From the NCBI GenBank assembly GCA_013203845.1, contig JABMPE010000146.1, positions 1 to 39,200 of the forward strand: a stretch of DNA of 39,200 bases. Direction: 5' to 3'. Under the pieces are notes generated by a model. The model saw nothing but the letters and a program-made list of their open reading frames with translations, did not search any database and was not told the DNA's origin. Source of the stretch: Rhodopirellula sp. Its GTDB lineage: Bacteria > Planctomycetota > Planctomycetia > Planctomycetales > Planctomycetaceae. Position numbers and translations under genes: made by a program. Below, one piece after another: positions 17,294 to 25,167 of this stretch; position 1 is the stretch's first letter, and each line of letters begins with the position of its first letter.

Positions 17294-18709
17294 TCAGGCA
17301 GGAACGGCAACGACCTCAAACGCCGGTTCCGGCTCACTTCGCCAGGTCATATAAAAGTTGTAGAGGAACACAACGAGGCCGCCGAACATCGACAGTCCAG
17401 CCCAGATGCGGATCATCCAGAACGGGAACGACACATCGACGGAGTGATCCCACGGTTGCAGACTCGACCAGCTCCAGCCCTGAAACAGTCCACCGAGAAT
17501 CAGGTCGGCAGCCATGACTGCCAGACCAACTGCCGACAGCCAATAGTGGTATTCACACAGTTTGCGGCTGTACCAGTCGCGTTTCAGAATCAGCGGAATC
17601 AGGTACGTCATCATTCCGAAAATCCACATGCTGAAGACTCCGAACATGACCAGGTGGGCATGCCCGACAACCCAGTCGGTAAAGTGAATCAGAGCCTGGA
17701 AGGTCAGCGTGGTCTGCATCGCGCACTGCAGACAAGTCAGAAAGTAAAAGACCATGCCGGTGTAGAAGTATCGGATCGGAAGATTCGTCACGACTTCGCG
17801 ACCTCGGCCCCAGATCGTTCCGAAGAAGTTGATCACCACCGTCGTGACCACCAGTTCGACAGCGATCGTGGAGATGATCGCTCCGTACTGAAGGAACATC
17901 GGAATCGGCGTGTAGAGAAAATGGTGGATGCCGTTGAGCGGGTAGAAGAACGCCAGACCCCAGAAGCCGACCAGTGACAGTCCGTGACTCCAGATGGGCT
18001 TCTTCAGCAGAATCGGGACAAAGTAGTACATCAGCCCCCAGCCGAGCGGCGTCACAAACAATCCGACCAGGTCGTGAATGAACAACCCGCCGACAGCGCC
18101 AGCGGCAGTCCCCGACACGAAGTACTCGGGAACAAAGTTTCCCATCGCGTAAGTGAGAAACGTCCAGACGAAAGCTGCCAGAAAGTACCACAGCGTGACA
18201 TACATGGGGCCTTTCACCTGAATGATCGGCGTCATGAAATTGATCGCGACCAGCAGCAGTCCGAGTTGGGCCAGAGGATCAATCCATGTCGGCGTTTCGC
18301 CCCATTCGAGTCCCTGGGCCTGCCCCAGCAGAATTCCGACGGCCGTTGCCAGCACAACAATCTGCCACGCTGCGAAGATCAGCCACGACAAGCGGCGATC
18401 AAGGACCGGCCTCAACGTCAGCCGTGGAATTACCCAGTGCAGCAGCCCCAGAAATCCGTTCGCCAGAAATCCGTAAGCAATGGCGTTGGTATGCAGCATT
18501 CTCCAACGACCGGGTGAGAAGATCTCAATCCCGTTCAACGGATTATGACGCAACAATTGAGCTGCCATCAGGAACCCGCCGAGCATCGAGATCGAGATGA
18601 ACGTCAGCGCGGCGATGAAATACGCCAGAACGATTTTCTCATCGACCAGCGTGGCATGCGTCGCCGGCGTGGAGAGAGCTTCGTCAGATTGCAGAGCTTC
18701 GTCAGTCAT
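17294..18709 (-). CDS. ccoN: cbb3-type cytochrome c oxidase subunit I (catalytic)
   Basis: 471-residue haem-copper oxidase subunit with about 12 TM segments; it reduces oxygen to water with high affinity and pumps protons. The haem b ligand is in RMLHTNAIAYGF, and CuB-site His are visible in LFIHDLVGLFVTPLG and LNGIHHFLYT. The haem b/b3 ligand helix reads HFTDWVVGHAHLVMFG. These are the CcoN versions rather than A-type CoxA motifs. There is no fused CcoO. The gene lies 118 bp after the unknown membrane protein and 324 bp before ccoO on the same strand. The ATG at 18709 has no clear ribosome site, but the following sequence has the right N-terminal length. Confidence 0.97.
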   Translation of the reverse strand: MTDEALQSDEALSTPATHATLVDEKIVLAYFIAALTFISISMLGGFLMAAQLLRHNPLNGIEIFSPGRWRMLHTNAIAYGFLANGFLGLLHWVIPRLTLRPVLDRRLSWLIFAAWQIVVLATAVGILLGQAQGLEWGETPTWIDPLAQLGLLLVAINFMTPIIQVKGPMYVTLWYFLAAFVWTFLTYAMGNFVPEYFVSGTAAGAVGGLFIHDLVGLFVTPLGWGLMYYFVPILLKKPIWSHGLSLVGFWGLAFFYPLNGIHHFLYTPIPMFLQYGAIISTIAVELVVTTVVINFFGTIWGRGREVVTNLPIRYFYTGMVFYFLTCLQCAMQTTLTFQALIHFTDWVVGHAHLVMFGVFSMWIFGMMTYLIPLILKRDWYSRKLCEYHYWLSAVGLAVMAADLILGGLFQGWSWSSLQPWDHSVDVSFPFWMIRIWAGLSMFGGLVVFLYNFYMTWRSEPEPAFEVVAVPA

Positions 18710-18827
18710 AATGAAAGTTGTCTGAGTTGGAGTCGGTTGAAATTCTGAGTCGTAATCAACTGCTGAGCCGCTGACAGTGAACCATGAGTACCGGACGTTT
18801 CGGCAGCGACGCGCTCAACGCCTGATT

Positions 18828-19502
18828 TCATGCTTCGGCAACTGGTTTCGATGGAGTCTGATAAGGGACGAACTGTCCGAACGGGAAGACGAAGACCATC
18901 GTCACTCCGAATACGACGTGTGTGGCCGCGGCAACCCACCAGGGCAGGTATTCACCGCTTGTAATCCAGTTGCCGCCGCAGACGATTGGCTGCAGCCACG
19001 ACAGGACCCCGTAAAAGAGAAACGCCCAGGCAAAGATTCCCAGCGCTGCGGCGAAAACCATTCGCTGCAGCGTTGTCGCTCTGGCTGTAAACCGAGCCAG
19101 CAGAATGTGAAACGGAACTCCAAGAAACATGCCAGTCGCAAGATAAAGGCACACTCCGCAGGCCAGAATGACTCCGTTATCAATGGCGTAAACCTGATTC
19201 GCAGAATCCGTCAGGGCGAGAGCCCGCTCACCAAATGGAAACGTCAAATAAACACGAATCAGTTCCAGCGGTTCCTTGCCGGCAATTGGAGCACCAATCA
19301 CGTTAAAGACCAGACTGACGGACGCGGCGATGAGCCCCAGAAGGAACCCATTCGTCGCGTAGTACATTGTGTAGAAACCCGTCAGCCGCCAGGGGATCGC
19401 CGCAGAGTCTTCGAGAATCTCAGCTTCAAGTTCGTTGGCCTTCTGACGCAGCGCCATCAGCTCAAGCTGTTTGGATTCAAGTTCAGGATCAGTCGACGAC
19501 AT
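18828..19502 (-). CDS. unknown multi-pass membrane protein of the cbb3 operon
   Basis: 224 residues from the ATG at 19502, chosen because GAGG lies about eight bases upstream; a GTG at 19544 would add 14 residues. Residues ~5-35 form a likely coiled coil (LESKQLELMALRQKANELEAEI), followed by about five TM segments. Notable elements are FYTMYYATNGFLLGLIAA, a soluble loop with FPFGERALALTD, and a C-terminal TM with two His-containing stretches (FHILLARF and ATHVVFG). It is not a known Cco subunit that I recognise. It lies between the dihaem cytochrome and ccoN in the same direction, so it may help assemble, anchor or regulate the oxidase. Confidence 0.75.
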   Translation of the reverse strand: MSSTDPELESKQLELMALRQKANELEAEILEDSAAIPWRLTGFYTMYYATNGFLLGLIAASVSLVFNVIGAPIAGKEPLELIRVYLTFPFGERALALTDSANQVYAIDNGVILACGVCLYLATGMFLGVPFHILLARFTARATTLQRMVFAAALGIFAWAFLFYGVLSWLQPIVCGGNWITSGEYLPWWVAAATHVVFGVTMVFVFPFGQFVPYQTPSKPVAEA

Positions 19503-19567
19503 GCGGTTGCCTCGAAATAGTGTCCGATTCAGTAGCTCGATCACCAGTGATAGGATGACGGGTTCGA

Positions 19568-20632
19568 CTATTCAGCAGCAGAAGACGCCGAGGCATCCGA
19601 CGCATCACTCTTCGCACTTTCGGGTGTCACCATGCTGAAAATGCCGGGTGTGGGAATTGTCCCAGCTCGGCGCTGCCCCGATACATGCAACACGTAAGCA
19701 ACAAGGTTCCAGATCGTTTCGGGTTCTTTTTCGAGCGAACTCTTGAATCCAGGCATCGGCGTCCCATTGATGCCGGATACGATTCGTCGATAGATATCAA
19801 GCGGCTCGCTGCCGCCGTGCAGCAGTCCCGACGTTAAATCTGCGGCCTTCGTCGTATATCCCCATGTATCCTTGCCGATGTTGTCTTTAGTCATGCCGCG
19901 ACCATCTTCGCCGTGACATTTCGAGCAACCTTTGGACAGGAACGCCTCCCGCCCCGCTGCAACATGAGCTTCGGTCAGGAAAGGCGGCTCGTTCGTCAAA
20001 GGATGCACTTCTGCTCGTTCGGCAGCATTCCATCGTGACAACACCTCGGTTACGAGACCTGGTACCGCTTCCGGATCGATCTCTTCTTCAAACTCCGCCT
20101 CAAGCGCCAGCCGGGTTTCCAGCTCACCACGCTGCGTCAGCAGCAGCACGTAATCGACCAGTGCTTCCAGATCACGTTTGGCATGCAGTTTGAACGACGG
20201 CATCGACGTACCAGGAATTCCGCGACGCAGCGTTCGCAGCAGATCGTCTCGACGAGGCCGGTTGCCGTACGGCGTTGACGTGAATTTGAAAATACCTTTG
20301 CGATAGTCTCGCGGCCGCGGATAGAGAAACGGCGCCGCGACCCCTTTGCCGTCACCAGAAACTCCGTGACACTGCTGGCAATACCTGTTGTAAAGATCAC
20401 GACCGTGCTGCACGTCCAGCTTCGACGCATCCGGATCGGACAGTCGCTTTGGCAACGACGGCGTGCCGGAACGTTCCAGCACGATCGCGGCTACCGCCTG
20501 ACGCAATTGTTCATCGAGAGTTTTGACCGCTTCGCCGGTTACAAACTCACTTTCCATTGCCGGTCGACAGCCACTGGCCAGCAGCAAACTCAGTCCCGCA
20601 ATAACAGGGCCGTGAGTCATAAAAAACGTCAT
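19568..20632 (-). CDS. dihaem cytochrome c lipoprotein, likely CcoP-equivalent haem subunit
   Basis: 354 residues from the ATG at 20632, chosen because it gives a short lipoprotein signal ending LLLASGC (Cys22); the frame stays open to 20746. Two class I cytochrome c domains follow: haem motif CQQCH at 85-89 with Met in GTSMPSF (~144), and CSKCH at 236-240 with Met in GTPMPGF (~290). Two haem domains plus position at the head of the oxidase operon match CcoP. However, the protein is anchored by lipid rather than by the CcoP TM helix, which appears as a separate small gene at 15763. A stand-alone electron donor to the oxidase is the alternative. The C-terminal tail is Ala/Ser/Asp-rich. Confidence 0.88.
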   Translation of the reverse strand: MTFFMTHGPVIAGLSLLLASGCRPAMESEFVTGEAVKTLDEQLRQAVAAIVLERSGTPSLPKRLSDPDASKLDVQHGRDLYNRYCQQCHGVSGDGKGVAAPFLYPRPRDYRKGIFKFTSTPYGNRPRRDDLLRTLRRGIPGTSMPSFKLHAKRDLEALVDYVLLLTQRGELETRLALEAEFEEEIDPEAVPGLVTEVLSRWNAAERAEVHPLTNEPPFLTEAHVAAGREAFLSKGCSKCHGEDGRGMTKDNIGKDTWGYTTKAADLTSGLLHGGSEPLDIYRRIVSGINGTPMPGFKSSLEKEPETIWNLVAYVLHVSGQRRAGTIPTPGIFSMVTPESAKSDASDASASSAAE

Positions 20633-20979
20633 CAAACGTGGCACTCTTCGAGTCTCCGAAAAACCAAAGTCTGCACCGAATGGCCTGTCCTCGACCGGGT
20701 CAGTTCGATCTTCGCGGCTAACGCAAGCGGTGTGCCGAAGTGTCAAGCTGTGCCACGTGGTGTTACTTCATCCGATTGTCGAGTCGCGATCGCCAACAGA
20801 ATCTGCACCGCTATCAGGTTTGAAAATTCGTATTCCTGCGGCGTACGTTCGGCTTGCTGTGCGGTCACCGCACACTTATGTGGCGATCGCGCGTCGCCCC
20901 GCACACTCTTGTGTTCAATATTGGGTTTCAGATTCCGCTGAATTACACATGCTCGTTTGGGCTCGACGCCGCGCCCGAT
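20633..20979. other. upstream region of the cbb3 operon
   Basis: No gene is supported here. It should hold the operon promoter on the minus strand, but I cannot identify convincing -10/-35 boxes or a TTGAT-N4-ATCAA (FNR/Anr) site. The main structure is the palindrome at 20858-20874. Confidence 0.5.
20858..20874. promoter_or_regulatory. 8-1-8 palindrome, candidate operator upstream of the cbb3 operon
   Basis: TGTGCGGT-C-ACCGCACA is a perfect inverted repeat of eight-base arms around one base. It lies about 225 bp before the first oxidase gene and just downstream of the globin stop. It could bind a dimeric regulator or act as a hairpin for globin mRNA. No regulator is identified. Confidence 0.4.
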
Positions 20980-21387
20980 TCAGAATGGGAAGTCACCTTC
21001 GTACCCTTCGAGCATGGTCTGAATTGCACAATCCATCGCTGCGGCCCAGGCATCCTCCAGGTCTTCGGACCAGTCGGCACCGTGCCAATGACTGAGTGTT
21101 GCGATCAGGCACTTTCGGAATCGCGGAAACAACTCACGCGGAATTCCCCATTCCCGATGTCGATCACCGAGCACATGCAGATAGTGTCGAATCGATGGAA
21201 AGTCGCCTCTTGAGTGCGCCTCAACGACGATCAGAGCCATCGTCAGCATCAACGCCTGCCGCTTCAAATCGACGCCTTCAAACAGCACGACAGCTTCGGG
21301 CACATCGGCCAGAAAACGATCGTAGAACGCACGAATGACCGGTTCTTTCTGCGACAGAAGATCAGCGAGACTCTCTTTGAGTGTCAT
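20980..21387 (-). CDS. single-domain globin
   Basis: 135-residue haem protein with an all-helical globin fold, resembling the Vitreoscilla haemoglobin/flavohaemoglobin globin domain. The CD1 Phe is in VVLFEGVD (Phe36), the distal E7 residue is Gln44 (LKRQALML) and the proximal F8 His is His77 in LGDRHREWGI, followed by a typical G-H helix stretch. There is no reductase domain, so it needs external reduction. The likely role is oxygen supply or NO detoxification near the adjacent high-affinity oxidase; that is inference. GGAG lies eight bases before the ATG. It follows the DUF1501 gene by 60 bp on the same strand. Confidence 0.88.
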   Translation of the reverse strand: MTLKESLADLLSQKEPVIRAFYDRFLADVPEAVVLFEGVDLKRQALMLTMALIVVEAHSRGDFPSIRHYLHVLGDRHREWGIPRELFPRFRKCLIATLSHWHGADWSEDLEDAWAAAMDCAIQTMLEGYEGDFPF

Positions 21388-21447
21388 GTCGCCGCTCCAG
21401 ATCTTTCCCTTCGAGGCACCGGTTTGAATCCTCGTTGATCGACGCGT

Positions 21448-22746
21448 TTAAGCACGAGTTGTCAGTACCTGCGCACCTGCCCCGGCAAGCTCGGGAATCG
21501 GCTGTCCGCCATTGGCAAGCTTCATCGGACGACCTCGTTTCGAGGTATGGACGATTGTTGTAGGAATCCCCATCGCCTGCGCAACCGTCGCCCAGATGTC
21601 GCCAGGAAGATAACTCTTGCCAATGACCGACGTCCCATCGGCATCTGTTTCTCCAACGGCGATTCCACCGTTCAAGCCTCCGCCACCGATCATGACCGAC
21701 CAGGCTCGCGCCCAGTGATCACGCCCAACGTTGCTGTTGATATTCGGCGTGCGAGCGAACTCGCCCATCCAGACGAGAACCGTGTCGTCCAGCAGGCCTC
21801 GCTGTTTCAAATCCTGAGTGAGCGAAGCGATGCCTCGATCAAGAACCGGCAACTGTGTGTTTCGCAGCGCATCGAAAACGTTGGCGTGCAAATCCCAACC
21901 ACCCATGTTGACTTCGACAAACGGCACACCAGTTTCGACAAGCCTGCGAGCCATCAGCAGACTGCGACCGAAATTGTTGTCGCCATAGGTCTCAAGCATT
22001 TCAGCCGGCTCGTCGTCGACGCGGAATGCCTTCATCTGCTCAGAAGTCATCAGGTTCACCGCACTGCGGTAAACGTCGCTGTGAGCTTGCGGAAGTTCGC
22101 CGCGATTTGACTTCGCAAAACCAGTCTCGACCGATTCCCACATCCTGAGTCGCTGATCGAGCCGCGATCGCTCCAGGCCGCCTGCATTCGCATTCGCAAT
22201 CTGTCCGGTCGGAGTGACAGAAAACGGAGCGTATCGCTGCCCCAGATAGCCCGGACTCATGCCTCCCCCGCCGATGTTGATGTACGCCGGGATTTCGAGA
22301 TCGGAGCGTTTGCGACCAATCTCGTAACTCACAACCGAACCGAATGTTGCATGGGTCACGGTCGGATTCGGCACAAAGGCAGTGTGCATGTAATAACGTC
22401 CGCGCGCGTGGTCAGCTTCGCGGGTACTCATTGAACGCACGACCGACAGGTTGTCCATCACCATTGCCGTCTGCGGCATGTGTTCCGAAATCTGCAGGTC
22501 GCCTTTTGTGTCGATCGGTCGAAACTCGCCGCCGTTTTTAGAACCGGGCTTCAAATCCCAGATATCAATCGTCGGAGGTCCTCCGCCCATCCACATCAGG
22601 ATGCACGCCTTGCCGTTCTTCCGGGCCGTTGCCGCGTGAGCCTGCACGTGATCGATGAACTGCAGAGTCGGTGCCAGCGTGGCGGCACCCAGCAGATGCT
22701 GCATGAAGTGGCGGCGAGGCAATCCTGATGGTGTGAATTCCGACAT
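21448..22746 (-). CDS. DUF1501 domain protein (Tat-exported, sulfatase/alkaline-phosphatase fold)
   Basis: 432 residues from the ATG at 22746, which follows GGAG by eight bases. The N terminus is a Tat-type signal ([20 protein letters not shown]). The DUF1501 body follows: [18 protein letters not shown] near residue 50, [14 protein letters not shown], a [15 protein letters not shown] segment, and the C-terminal block [20 protein letters not shown] with [15 protein letters not shown]. These proteins are expanded in planctomycetes, usually beside DUF1549/DUF1553 cytochrome-like partners, and their function is not established. No partner is encoded next to it here. The globin follows on the same strand. 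Confidence 0.93.
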   Translation of the reverse strand: MSEFTPSGLPRRHFMQHLLGAATLAPTLQFIDHVQAHAATARKNGKACILMWMGGGPPTIDIWDLKPGSKNGGEFRPIDTKGDLQISEHMPQTAMVMDNLSVVRSMSTREADHARGRYYMHTAFVPNPTVTHATFGSVVSYEIGRKRSDLEIPAYINIGGGGMSPGYLGQRYAPFSVTPTGQIANANAGGLERSRLDQRLRMWESVETGFAKSNRGELPQAHSDVYRSAVNLMTSEQMKAFRVDDEPAEMLETYGDNNFGRSLLMARRLVETGVPFVEVNMGGWDLHANVFDALRNTQLPVLDRGIASLTQDLKQRGLLDDTVLVWMGEFARTPNINSNVGRDHWARAWSVMIGGGGLNGGIAVGETDADGTSVIGKSYLPGDIWATVAQAMGIPTTIVHTSKRGRPMKLANGGQPIPELAGAGAQVLTTRA

Positions 22747-23298
22747 GGTTGAACTCCAAGGTTCAGGCAACACAAATCATGCGTTCGGAAAACCTGCACC
22801 GAGCGCACTCAGTACACGTGAGTTACAAATGATTAAGCAAGAAGCATTCCGAGATGCCGCGTCGCAGGCGCATCGCGTACTCATACGTGCGTTAAGTCAA
22901 CCACTCATGCGGGATTCCGGGTTTTCGGTAGACTTGATCTGACCAACAAAAAGTGATGCCACGCGCGCGATTTCGCTCTGCCGTGCTGAGCTGGCACACT
23001 GGAGTCGGCATTTGAGATGTGCTGGTGACTGAGAACGGCGAGCGGCGAAAAAGTGTTGACGCTGCGAATTCCGGCCTGGAAGCAGGCGTCGTCGTCGAGC
23101 GTGTCAGGCATGAAAGCCATGCAAACCACGGTGCGAAAAGAGCGACGTTAGTGTTCTCGTTCGACGGTGACACCATGCGGCGTTCGGGTTGCCGTTGCCA
23201 GGAAGTGATCTCATTTTTCCAGGCAACACACTGGTCGGCGCGTGATTTGCGACGCATCGGCGACACTTGATCGATACTCGATTCCAGGAGGCCTCTAG
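22747..23298. other. divergent intergenic region, no gene recognised
   Basis: This 552-bp stretch separates the DUF1501 gene (minus) from the redox module (plus). Open frames on both strands show no domain, signal or ribosome site. It contains CGACGGTGACAC at 23162-23173, repeated exactly at 26653-26664 before the desaturase gene. An AGGAGG ribosome site ends the region at 23287-23292. Confidence 0.5.
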
Positions 23299-23556
23299 AT
23301 GTTCGTTGTGATTCTCATATTCCTTGGCCTCGCCCTGACCACAGGAGTGGGCGTGTTTGCGCTGGTGTTTATTAACGTGGCGTTTGCGCCTTGTTCAGAA
23401 TCCATCGAGGCGCTGCCGTGTGCCAGGAAGTGTGATCTCGCCAAACGTGCGGCGGCGCTGAAAGTCGACCCCAAAGACGCACGGTCACCGACGTGGGGCG
23501 AAATTGTTAATGATTACCTGGCAACTCATCAGACCAGCCAGAAAAATGCGGTTTAG
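23299..23556 (+). CDS. small membrane protein heading the tetrahaem/FeS/NrfD operon
   Basis: 85 residues with one N-terminal TM segment (VVILIFLGLALTTGVGVFALVFINVAF). A soluble part follows with three Cys (CSESIEALPCARKC) and a stretch ending SPTWGEIVNDYLATHQ. The start is well supported by AGGAGG upstream. I do not recognise a family. Being first in the operon, it may be an accessory or anchor subunit of the redox complex. The next gene starts 95 bp later. Confidence 0.75.
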   Translation: MFVVILIFLGLALTTGVGVFALVFINVAFAPCSESIEALPCARKCDLAKRAAALKVDPKDARSPTWGEIVNDYLATHQTSQKNAV

Positions 23557-23651
23557 GTTTAGATGACGCATCAGTCGTAAGCGCTCTGCATGAATGACGG
23601 CGCAAACGACGATTGTCAGTTCGGCCTCTTTCCGATGACGGCGGATAGTGC

Positions 23652-24197
23652 ATGTTGAAGAAACGATCATTCCTGCGAGACACACGGCATCTGTGGATCC
23701 TGTTTCTGCTGATCGCTGTGGCGGGGGCAGGTTCTCTCGCCGCAAGAAATCGGGCGGTGCCCGAGACGTGGGGGCAGTTCGGAGCGTATCGCGGAGCGGC
23801 ACTCGCAGAGATTGCCTCGAAGCCCATGAAGCTCCAGGCCGATCACGTTTGCCTGAAATGTCACACCGACGTTGAAGAGGAACGAGCCGAGTCTGTTCAC
23901 AAAGCGGTCGGGTGCATCCATTGCCACGGCCAGGGGCGTCAGCATGTGGCGGAAGCGGAAGCTGGCGGAAACATGACTTCGGCAGGCGAGTGGGATGGCG
24001 ACTTCCGCACGACGATGGACCTCTACATCACGCAAAATCGTAAGGCGTGTCTGGTATGCCACGAGGGCGTGATTGGTATGCCGGAGGACTTCCGGAAAAT
24101 CAACGTAGCCGAGCATCTCGAAGAACAGGGTGCCGAAGACGTCAAGAGCGTGAATGTGTGTTTCGAATGCCACACAGGACATAGTCCCGGACTTTGA
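23652..24197 (+). CDS. membrane-anchored tetrahaem cytochrome c
   Basis: 181 residues with an N-terminal TM anchor (HLWILFLLIAVAGAGSLAA, ~13-31) and four CxxCH haem sites in a periplasmic domain: CLKCH, CIHCH, CLVCH and CFECH. Extra His residues (in ESVHKAV, GRQHVAEA and AEHLEEQ) could be distal ligands, suggesting bis-His haems. The size and TM anchor recall NapC/NrfH cytochromes or the NrfB role, but the haem spacing is not the NrfH pattern as far as I can judge. It is followed by FeS and NrfD genes, so it probably carries electrons between the quinol-reactive NrfD subunit and periplasmic partners. The ribosome site is weak. Confidence 0.9.
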   Translation: MLKKRSFLRDTRHLWILFLLIAVAGAGSLAARNRAVPETWGQFGAYRGAALAEIASKPMKLQADHVCLKCHTDVEEERAESVHKAVGCIHCHGQGRQHVAEAEAGGNMTSAGEWDGDFRTTMDLYITQNRKACLVCHEGVIGMPEDFRKINVAEHLEEQGAEDVKSVNVCFECHTGHSPGL

Positions 24198-24231
24198 ACT
24201 TCGACCGGTAGCTGCTTACCCGGAGAACCGT

Positions 24232-25167
24232 ATGCTGTTTGATTTAAGAGTGATGCAGGACGATTCCTCATGCGGGAAATCCGCGGGAGGCAACTGCCAG
24301 GGTGGCTGCGCGTGCGGTTCTGCAACGGCGGTCGACAAGGCGGGAATTGATTCTGTCAGTGCGATCACGTCTCGTCGAGGATTTCTGCGTCAGGCCGGCA
24401 CGATCACGTTTGGAGCGATGACGCTGACGCTGCTCACCGGCTTGAAACCCGAAGACGATGATCCCAATGCTGCAGGAGCAACCGCCGCAGAAAACGACGC
24501 GATTGCCGATGACGCCTCGTCGACAACTCTGGACAGTCAACCGCTGTTTGGATTTCTCGTCGACACCAGCCGATGCATCGGGTCGGGCAAGTGCCTGACT
24601 GCCTGCCGCACAGAAAACGATGTCCCGGAAGGGTACTCACGAACGTGGGTGGAACGTTTCATTCACTTCAAAGACGGCACCGTCCAGGTTGATCGCGTGC
24701 CGGAAACGGGCTACGTGGCTTCCGACCAGGCAGCGATCGACGAAGACAACATCGAGCGTGCATACTTCGTCCCGAAACTCTGCAACCACTGCGTCGATGC
24801 ACCGTGCAATCAGGTCTGCCCGGTGCATGCGGCGTTCAAGTCTCCGGAAGGTGTCGAGCTGGTCGATGCCGACCGCTGCATCGGCTGCGCCTATTGCGTT
24901 CAGGCGTGCCCTTATGGGGCGCGCTTTATCAATCCGGATACGGGCGTGGCCGACAAATGCACCTGGTGTTATCACCGTATCATGCACGAAGAGCTGCCGG
25001 CGTGCGTCGAAGCCTGCCCGGTCAACGCCCGCATTTTCGGGCGGCTCGACGATCCCGACAGCGAGATCAGCAAACGCATCGCGTCCATTCCAACGAGCGT
25101 ACTTAAGCCGCACCTCGGCACCCACCCCACGCTTCGTTACATCGGCAATTCGCAGGAAGTCATCTGA
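24232..25167 (+). CDS. Tat-exported ferredoxin-like iron-sulfur protein (NrfC/PsrB/DmsB type)
   Basis: 311 residues from the ATG at 24232, chosen for GGAG seven bases upstream; the frame is open from 24154. An unusual N-tail has four Cys (14, 22, 26, 28) before the twin-arginine signal SRRGFLRQAG (47-56) and a hydrophobic stretch. The mature domain has cluster motifs CIGSGKCLTAC (115-125), CNHCVDAPCNQVC, CIGCAYCVQACPYG and CTWC...PACVEACP. The first motif has Ser118 where the second Cys of a cubane site is normal, so that cluster may be three-iron or Ser-ligated. Role: electron transfer between NrfD and the tetrahaem cytochrome. The stop overlaps the NrfD start by one base (TGATG). Confidence 0.93.
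   Translation: MLFDLRVMQDDSSCGKSAGGNCQGGCACGSATAVDKAGIDSVSAITSRRGFLRQAGTITFGAMTLTLLTGLKPEDDDPNAAGATAAENDAIADDASSTTLDSQPLFGFLVDTSRCIGSGKCLTACRTENDVPEGYSRTWVERFIHFKDGTVQVDRVPETGYVASDQAAIDEDNIERAYFVPKLCNHCVDAPCNQVCPVHAAFKSPEGVELVDADRCIGCAYCVQACPYGARFINPDTGVADKCTWCYHRIMHEELPACVEACPVNARIFGRLDDPDSEISKRIASIPTSVLKPHLGTHPTLRYIGNSQEVI

Noticed and set aside
18777..19520. A 247-codon plus-strand open frame over the unknown membrane protein
   Set aside because: Highly basic and polar, no domain. The opposite strand encodes a credible TM protein in line with its operon.
22935..22948. TTGATCTGACCAAC as an FNR/Anr site
   Set aside because: Only one half matches TTGAT-N4-ATCAA.
22892..23266. A 124-codon minus-strand frame in the gap before the redox module
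   Set aside because: No ribosome site, domain, signal or TM pattern, and composition like non-coding DNA.
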